Below are positions 16,873-22,982 of a DNA stretch of 22,982 nucleotides, piece after piece. How positions within the stretch are numbered: position 1 is the stretch's first letter; the number at the start of each line of letters is the position of its first letter. Source of the stretch: Saccoglossus kowalevskii (lineage: Eukaryota; Hemichordata; Enteropneusta; Harrimaniidae); the NCBI RefSeq assembly GCF_000003605.2, contig NW_003137327.1, positions 249,502 through 272,483 of the forward strand, read 5' to 3'. Made by a program: the position numbers and the translations under genes. The notes beneath the pieces were generated by a model that worked only from the letters and a program-made list of their open reading frames with translations, was not told the origin of the DNA and made no database searches.

Positions 16873-18150
16873 CTGAAACAATAATAGAAAATGTTTACTT
16901 TCAGTGCTCGTATTGAATTGCAGTTATTAAAATTAAAAAATATTGCAACTTCAAATAATATCTAAGTATAATATTATAATGTATTGCAAAATCCTGATAG
17001 ATTATAAAATATGAGGTGGGTTCCATGCTGGCACGAATAATAGCTTAGTTTTGTGAAATAATAAAGAAATTGTACATGCATGAACATGATTTGAAAATGT
17101 GTTGTAAGGTGCTAATACAGTGTAGAGGTATACAAAGGTATGTACAAAGAAATACAAAGTCCATTTAAGTAAATATTCATAAATAATTAAAAATATGAAT
17201 GAATATTTCATAAAAAATAAAACAACAGAAAATGTGAAGACTCTGACTGTTATTTAGCACTGCACTGCACTACACAATATTATAATTCAATTTGCCAAAA
17301 TAACACGTTCATTACATTGTTAAGGTAGAAAATTTGATGATATATAAAGGCATGTTTAAGGGGATGACATACAAGCGAGTTTCTAATCCAAGCACTAAAA
17401 TATGCTAGCAATAAACAAACCAACACCAAAGGTAGCAGAAAAATTAATTGGCTAAGCACCAAAGGTAGCGAACAATACTGGAACTTTAGCCAACACTAAA
17501 GGTGGCCAGTAGGGGGTTATCCGAGGCCCCGAAAAAAGTTTTGCTTCTCAAAGGGAAAAGTGAAAAATTATGCAGTTTAAATGTTTTGTTTGTGTTTTGT
17601 TCAAACTTGTTTACAGTTATTAAATACATGCTTCTGAATACATACATTAAAGAAGTAACATCTATCTCAAAGCATCATTTAAAACTGAAATATGCAATGA
17701 ACATTTTCTCATTCTACCACATATGGCGCACTTCACTAGTGAATGAAATTAGGCATCAAAAAATGTCTAAGATGCAGGTTTTTGACTGAGAAAAGCAACG
17801 ATGAGAAGCAAAACTTTACTACTCTGGTGTGAATAAAATGAAAGGTTTGAAAAGCTGGAATAAATATATTAAATGTAAATATTGTTGAATATATAAAATA
17901 TATAATTTGTTGCATTATTAAGTAAATATGATTCTATGCAATGTCTAGCAAGAGTCGCCAACATTTTGAAAGTATTTAAAAAATAGACCCTATTTTTATT
18001 AAGATCCTGGATAGCCATTTGTCATGATGTGTAATTTTCATTGACATCTTAGCACCATTTAAAACATACTTTGACACTGTATTATTAGAAATGTTTGAAA
18101 TAAAAAACAAGATAAATATTACTGAATTGTAATAATTATATGATTTCTCA
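16873..18150 (-). other. RILPL 3'UTR and/or alternative intron
   Basis: AT-rich. On the minus strand an AATAAA lies at 17995-18000, about 150 nt past the 18151 stop, so the long transcript could end there. No further coding signal is seen. Confidence 0.4.
17421..17507. repeat. Short degenerate tandem repeat
   Basis: Three copies of A(G)CACCAAAGGTAGC or a close variant lie about 35-45 bp apart, between the alternative and main RILPL last exons. Confidence 0.5.
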
Positions 18151-18580
18151 TTACACTATTAGATTCATCATTCCATGCAGGAAATCATGTGGCCTATTTT
18201 TCCTCCAATCAGAATCATGTGGAATGTCAGCCATTGCAAGTGAATCTGGATTTGGAGGAATCACATTTTCATATTCTGGACTAATGATGGGTAATGGCTC
18301 TCGAAATCCACTCAAAGTCACTGACTTTTGTTTTTTACCTGACTTTGTTTGACTGTTTATAGTGACATTAGCATTGGAATCATTGGTGGTATTAGCAATT
18401 GGATTCTCGGCCGGGTTCTCAGTTGCCTTATTTTCTGACGAGGAGTCACTATCATGAAGTACAATTTCATTGTGTGCTTCATCAGACTCTTTTTTAGCAC
18501 CATCTTTTTTTCTTGATTCACTTTCTGCAGGTTTCCTGTCCTCCTGCTTTTTCTTCTCTTGGTGCCCGAAAAATCGAAAC
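18151..18580 (-). CDS. RILPL last coding exon (basic patch and long polar tail)
   Basis: The acceptor CAACATTACAG completes CT|G (Leu). It encodes FRFFGHQEKKKQ, a Lys/Glu-rich and Ser-rich segment with the acidic serine cluster LHDSDSSSE (CK2-like), an Asn-rich stretch, and the tail GFREPLPIISPEYENVIPP to FLHGMMNLIV with TAA at 18153-18151. An internal donor at 18339|18338 may truncate it. Confidence 0.8.
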
Positions 18581-21500
18581 CTGTAATGTTGAAAAAAGTA
18601 TACCAAGAGTTCAATTCAATAAATTGTTGTGAAAGTATTGTACATTGTGCTGAATGTCTGTTTAATAAAGAGTGGTTATTGTTGCAACCATGGGCATTAA
18701 ATATAGGTTCCCTACTATGCATGTGAATTGGACACATTCAGACGCTTATTATCACAACAGCCACCAACCTTTTAATATGAATTCTACAAATATTTAAAAA
18801 CTATTTTCTCATTCTGTAAAATTGTCATTAAATTTCATAATTATTTTGGACCATACAGTCTGTTTAATATATGGCTTTTAGTTTTTAATCAAAAGGTTAT
18901 TCATTTTTTATTAACATTTCCTGATGAGAATGAGCAGACTGTGAAAAATCAATTTGTAGAAAGTGCCAAAAGTTGACAATAACGTCATATTGATAATGTA
19001 GTGCATGTTGAAATTTAGGGTAAACACACATTATATTTTATTGTATACATCACACAAAACCTATATCAAGCACAACAGTTTGACCACGATTTAAATTACT
19101 AGTATACATTAATGCTGCTTTCATTGGATAAGAAATATATAATATTTCCATACGGTGATATGCAAGGAATATGAGAAAGAGCAAAGTGTAAAAGTCAAAC
19201 AAATTGCATTGATTGGCATTAAATGATATATTCTAATGGTGTTAATAATAATTAAGACAAAATAACTCACAGTTTTCTGATACCAGATTCATGGTGTACG
19301 GCTTCCTTCCTCTCACTAGGACCATCCACTACAACTACATAGTCTTTCTCAATTTCAACATCAGCCCTATAGACAAGAAAATTAATTCAAAATAATTATT
19401 TACACTATAAGTTGGCAAACAACTGACATGCATCAATTGCTTTGTTATTTTTCTCTAAGGGAAGGAAAGCATAAGTGAATTGCAAGACAGACACACATTA
19501 GCTTCAACAATCCCATGCTCACCATTCATTAGAAAATATCAATAGTCAAGTTCATGGTGTAAGAACATTAGCAAGTATTAAGGATGACTGCCAATCATGA
19601 CTTACTTCACCATATATGGTAAGAATACTGACTGCCAATCACGAATTACTTCACCATATATGGTAAGAATGCTGACAGCCAATCATGACTTACTTCACCA
19701 TATATGGTAAGAATGCTGACAGCCAATCATGACTTACTTCACCATATATGGTAAGAATGCTGACAGCCAATCATGACTTACTTCACCATATATGGTAAGA
19801 ATGCTGACAGCCAATCATGACTTACTTCACCATATATGGTAAGAATACTGACAGCCAATCATAACTTACTTTACCATCTATGGTAAGAATGCTGACTGCC
19901 AATCATGACTTACTTCACCATATATGGTACGAATACTGACAGCCAATCATGACTCACTTCACCATATATGGTAAGAATGCTGACTGCCAATCATGACTTA
20001 CTTCACCATATATGGTAAGAATGCTGACAGCCAATCATGACTTACTTCACCATATATGGTAAAAATGCTGACAGCCAATCATGACTTACTTCACCATATA
20101 TAATAAGAATGCTAACAGCCAATCATGACTTACTTCACCATATATGGTAAGAGTGCTGACAGCCAATCATGACTTACTTCACCATATATGGTAAGAATGC
20201 TGACTGCCAATTATGACTTACTTCACCATATATAGTAAGAATGCCGACAGCCAATCATTGCATACTTCGCCATATATGGTAAGAATGCTGACAGCCAATC
20301 ACGACTTACTTCACCATATATGGTAAGAATGCTGACTACCAATCATGACTTCACCATATATGGTAAGAATGCTGACTGCCAATAATAACTTACTTCACCA
20401 TATATGGTAAGAATGTTGACAGCCAATCATGACTTCACCATATATGGTAAGAATGCTGACTGCCAATGATAACTTACTTCACCATATATGGTAAGAATGT
20501 TGACAGCCAATCATGACTTCACCATATATGGTAAGAATGCTAACAGCCAATCATGACTTACTTCACCATGTATGGTAAGAATGCTGACAGCCAATCATGA
20601 CTTACTTCACCATATATGGTAAGAATGTTGACAGCCAATCATGACTTCACCATATATGGTAAGAATGCTAACAGCCAATCATGACTTACTTCACCATATA
20701 TGGTAAGAATGCTGACAGCCAATCATGACTTACTTCACCATATATGGTAAGAATGCTGACTGCCAATGATAACTTACTTCACCATATATGGTAAGAATGC
20801 TGACAGCCAATCATGACTTCACCATATATGGTAAGAATGCTAACAGCCAATCATGACTTACTTCACCATATATGGTAAGAATGCTGACAGCAAATCATTG
20901 CATACATCACCATATATGGTAAGAATGCTGACCGCCAATAATGACTTACTTCACCATATATGGTAAGAATGCTAACAGCCAATCATAACTAACATCACAA
21001 TATATGGTAAGAATGCTGACAGCCAATCATTGCATACATCACCATATATGGTAAGAATGCTAACCGCCAATGATGACTTACTTCACCATATATGGTAAGA
21101 ATGCTAACAGCCAATCATAACTTACTTTACCATATATGGTAAGAATGTTGACAGCCAATCATAACTTATTTCATCGTATATGGTAAAAATGCTGACAGCC
21201 AATCATGACTTACTTCACCATATATGGTAAGAATGCTGACAGTCAATCATTGCATACTTCACCATATATGGTAAGAATGCTGACTGACAATACTCACTTC
21301 AATGTTTTTAATTCCTCTTCCAATTCAAATACTCTGGCTTTCCAATTGTCTCTCTGTGTAAGAACCTCTACTAGTTCTGACTTAGTAAATCTTGGTCTAT
21401 TTGGATCCTTTAGATCAATGAGTTGTTTACCATCCATATTTATCTCTGGTTTCATTTCTTTTGTTGCTGTAACAGCTACAGTCTGAAGGGGAAATCACAG

Positions 21501-22355
21501 TATCATTTGAAACATTCTGATTTTAGCATTGAGATAAACTCTAACCTGACTGTTCAGAGAATAAGCATCAGTTGTTGATTTTCATTTATGGCCCAAGTTC
21601 ATAGGGTTGGACACCAAAAGGAAAAGTCTTGTAACTTGTGTGAGTATATCGCATATTGAAACATTGGTTGATGTTTGCAGGTACTTGTGTTGTTAGAATT
21701 GTGTACTCTATATGACATTCTGCCATTCAATTTATATTTTTATCGTCATATGATGTGTAAACTTAGATTAAACAAATGTTTTATAGTTTATCAATGTCTA
21801 ATACACAACCACTCAGGAATATCAAGCAGCCCCCACTTAACCAATGTTTGCATAGCACAAAGTTATAGATTCCTTACCCTCTGTTCTTAACACTGTTCTT
21901 TAAAGCCATTTTAAATCAAGTTACAATTTAAATGATGCTATTTCTACTACCTTGAATTTAATTCATTTTTAATGCAATCCTATATTGAGTTGTAATTAAA
22001 AAGAATTTATTTAAACTCCAATTAAATTGCAACCCTATATATGGTTGCATTTTAATCAACCATAATGTAAATTATAAAATGTAAATCACAAATTATGGTG
22101 GCCAAATCGAGCACAGGTTGGTGGGGGGGAAGTATGTTTACATTGAAGAAGCGTATAGTTTTAACTGCTCAAACTGACCTCCTCATTTTGGTTCACTTCC
22201 TGCTTGGGTAGATTGATTTCTTGTTGTAGAGTTTGTATCTGCGCTTCCAATTCTACTTTCTGATCAATCAATGATGTTGACTGACTCTGGACAAATGCTT
22301 GTTTTCTTCTCAAGTCTTGGTTTACCTTGATCAGTCGTTCCAACTGCAACTGCAG
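18151..22355 (-). CDS. RILP-like protein (RILPL1/RILPL2 family), C-terminal 295 residues; exons 22179-22355, 21298-21482, 19271-19366, 18151-18580
   Basis: RILP-like proteins are dimeric effectors that bind Rab8/Rab10 (including LRRK2-phosphorylated forms) and control ciliary and lysosomal membrane traffic. The visible part begins with a coiled coil, LQLQLERLIKVNQDLRRKQA. The RH2 domain follows: DPNRPRFTKSELVEVLTQRD, then ARVFELEEELKTLK. Both arginines of the RPR motif, which in RILPL2 contact the phospho-Thr of Rab8, are present. The conserved C-terminal patch ESGIRKLFRFFG matches vertebrate RILPL1 in position and character. Beyond it is a charged, Asn/Ser-rich tail of about 130 residues that vertebrate RILPLs lack. 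All four exons join in phase with GT-AG borders. The RH1 and N-terminal exons lie past the right edge. RILPL1 and RILPL2 cannot be distinguished; this may be a single pre-duplication orthologue. Confidence 0.88.
18581..19270 (-). other. RILPL intron
   Basis: The donor is GTGAGT at 19270 and the acceptor CATTACAG at 18581. AT-rich, nothing recognised within it. Confidence 0.8.
19271..19366 (-). CDS. RILPL exon: linker and ESGIRKL patch
   Basis: This 96-nt exon has acceptor TTGTCTATAG and donor CT|GTGAGT. It encodes ADVEIEKDYVVVVDGPSERK and then EAVHHESGIRK. The join gives Lys at the 5' side and Leu at the 3' side. Confidence 0.88.
19367..21297 (-). other. RILPL intron, mostly filled by a 44-bp tandem array
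   Basis: The donor GTGAGT at 21297 is directly abutted by the array. About 215 bp of ordinary sequence remain on the acceptor side. Confidence 0.85.
19584..21291. repeat. Tandem array, ~39 units of 44 bp, each with a CCATATATGG palindrome
   Basis: The plus-strand unit is built from ACTTACTTCACCATATATGG followed by TAAGAATGCTGACAGCCAAT and CATG. By hand count there are 39 units. About 33 keep an exact CCATATATGG, the CC(A/T)6GG CArG consensus, inside the 12-bp palindrome ACCATATATGGT. Most carry AGCCAATCA, a CCAAT-box string. About five units are 40 bp, lacking TTAC, and these alternate with full units in a higher-order pattern between 20341 and 20860. The array begins right at the donor of exon 21298-21482. 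Confidence 0.97.
21298..21482 (-). CDS. RILPL exon: RH2 domain core
   Basis: The acceptor is CCCCTTCAG and the donor GAA|GTGAGT. It has 61 codons plus two bases: TVAVTATKEMKPEINMDGKQ, then the RH2 helix start NRPRFTKSELVEVL and KARVFELEEELKTL. The RPRFT motif and following helix are the phospho-Rab-binding region in RILPL1/2. Confidence 0.92.
21483..22178 (-). other. RILPL intron
   Basis: The donor is GTCAGT and the acceptor CCTTCAG. AT-rich, nothing recognised. Confidence 0.8.
22179..22355 (-). CDS. RILPL exon: coiled coil before RH2
   Basis: It has 59 codons in phase 0, with heptad-like leucines (LQLQLERLIKVNQDLRRKQA and DQKVELEAQIQTLQQEI). The donor is GAG|GTCAGT. The acceptor at TATGTAG has a weak polypyrimidine tract. 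Alternative CAG acceptors 6 or 12 nt further in would remove two or four residues. Confidence 0.78.
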
Positions 22356-22982
22356 CTACATAATTAATAACATAATATATTCTACTGTGCATTTCATGAA
22401 GTCATGATTGGTTTTATGGACATTTATAAAATATTTATAAATCACTTACCACGGAAGATACTCATGCTAAATTCAAATCCATAGAAGCCTATTCCATTAA
22501 TTGAAAGTCCAACAATATAACCATACAATTTAAAAAAATAAATAACATGTTGTTTAAAAACAGGAGCGATTTATTATACGGTTGAAACGATCCCATTACC
22601 CATGAGTCATTGCAGATAGTTTTCATTCATTAGCCAATTTACGGCCATGCATCCTAAACAGTAGTGATTGTGGTTTCTGACCATCATTTGAATTTTATGA
22701 ATATTTGTATAAAATAAATTCATGAAACTAAGATATGATATAAAATTGGGATTTTAACATTTTCGGATGATAAATTTATCACATAATCCTTGAATGTAAG
22801 CCACACCAATAATGGTAAAAGTATTCTTTTCTTGTGAAATAGTTGAGTGTCCTGTACATGACTACACAAATATTACAATGGTAATCAAGACACCATAAAC
22901 AGGATATGAGAGTAGTTGTTGTGTTTTTAAAAAAAAAAAAAAATAACAATAAATAACAATAAAAAATATTTGAACTCAAATA
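22356..22982 (-). other. RILPL intron sequence to window edge
   Basis: AT-rich with an A13 run near 22929-22942. No exon is recognised. The gene continues off the right edge. Confidence 0.6.

Noticed and set aside
17502-17789. 95-codon plus-strand open frame
   Set aside because: It does not start with ATG, has no recognisable domain, and overlaps the RILPL downstream region on the opposite strand.
18357-18737. Second minus-strand open frame overlapping the RILPL last exon
   Set aside because: It is a shifted-frame shadow of the exon; splice phase selects the other frame.
19584-21291. CRISPR-like array
   Set aside because: The units are contiguous 44-bp tandem repeats without unique spacers, in an animal intron.

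Overview
This is animal nuclear DNA. It is AT-rich by eye, has spliced genes with GT-AG introns, and carries abundant tandem and foldback repeats. The proteins are clearly bilaterian. The repeats (a 157-bp tandem array joined to a GGACGACG stretch and an AGCTCCGCT/AGCGGAGCT hairpin, and a degenerate repeat ending in a GGGACGCACGCAC-type tract) look like families common in marine invertebrates such as bivalve molluscs, hemichordates and amphioxus. I cannot settle the phylum from the sequence alone.

Three genes are supported. (1) Minus strand, left: a 44-codon first coding exon (1177-1308) with a likely non-coding 5' exon ending at 4034. Its product resembles the N-terminus of strawberry notch homologue 1 (SBNO1); the rest lies beyond the left edge. 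(2) Plus strand, 4602-10915: a complete p24 cargo receptor gene, TMED2 (p24 beta-1), encoding 203 residues. Two alternative 108-nt third exons (9384-9491 and 9542-9649) sit only 50 nt apart and each splices in frame to the same neighbours. (3) Minus strand, right: the C-terminal 295 residues of a RILP-like (RILPL1/2 family) Rab effector, in four exons between 22355 and 18151, with a possible alternative last exon at 16805-16872. Its 5' end lies beyond the right edge.

Region by region: 1-750 tandem-repeat element; about 950-1133 a plus-strand helix-hairpin-helix-like open frame; 1177-4034 SBNO1-like start and 5' intron; about 3830-4601 a CpG-bearing divergent promoter; 4602-10915 TMED2, with a 1.6-kb terminal-inverted-repeat element (7057-8653) and smaller foldback elements in its introns; 10916 to about 12780 TMED2 3'UTR; about 12780-16800 repeat-rich DNA between convergent genes; 16805-22982 the RILPL gene, including a 1.7-kb array of about 39 units of 44 bp (19584-21291) in one intron.

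The three gene families also lie close together on human 12q24.31, as far as I remember, so this looks like ancient microsynteny. TMED2 acts in ER-Golgi cargo traffic and RILPL proteins in Rab8/10-dependent membrane and cilium traffic; that functional link is inference only. The strongest observations are the duplicated TMED2 coiled-coil exon with built-in mutual exclusion, and the RILPL intron array. Each array unit carries a palindromic CArg-type box, and the array seems to have grown out of the adjacent 5' splice site, leaving about 26 GTAAGT decoy donors on the transcribed strand.
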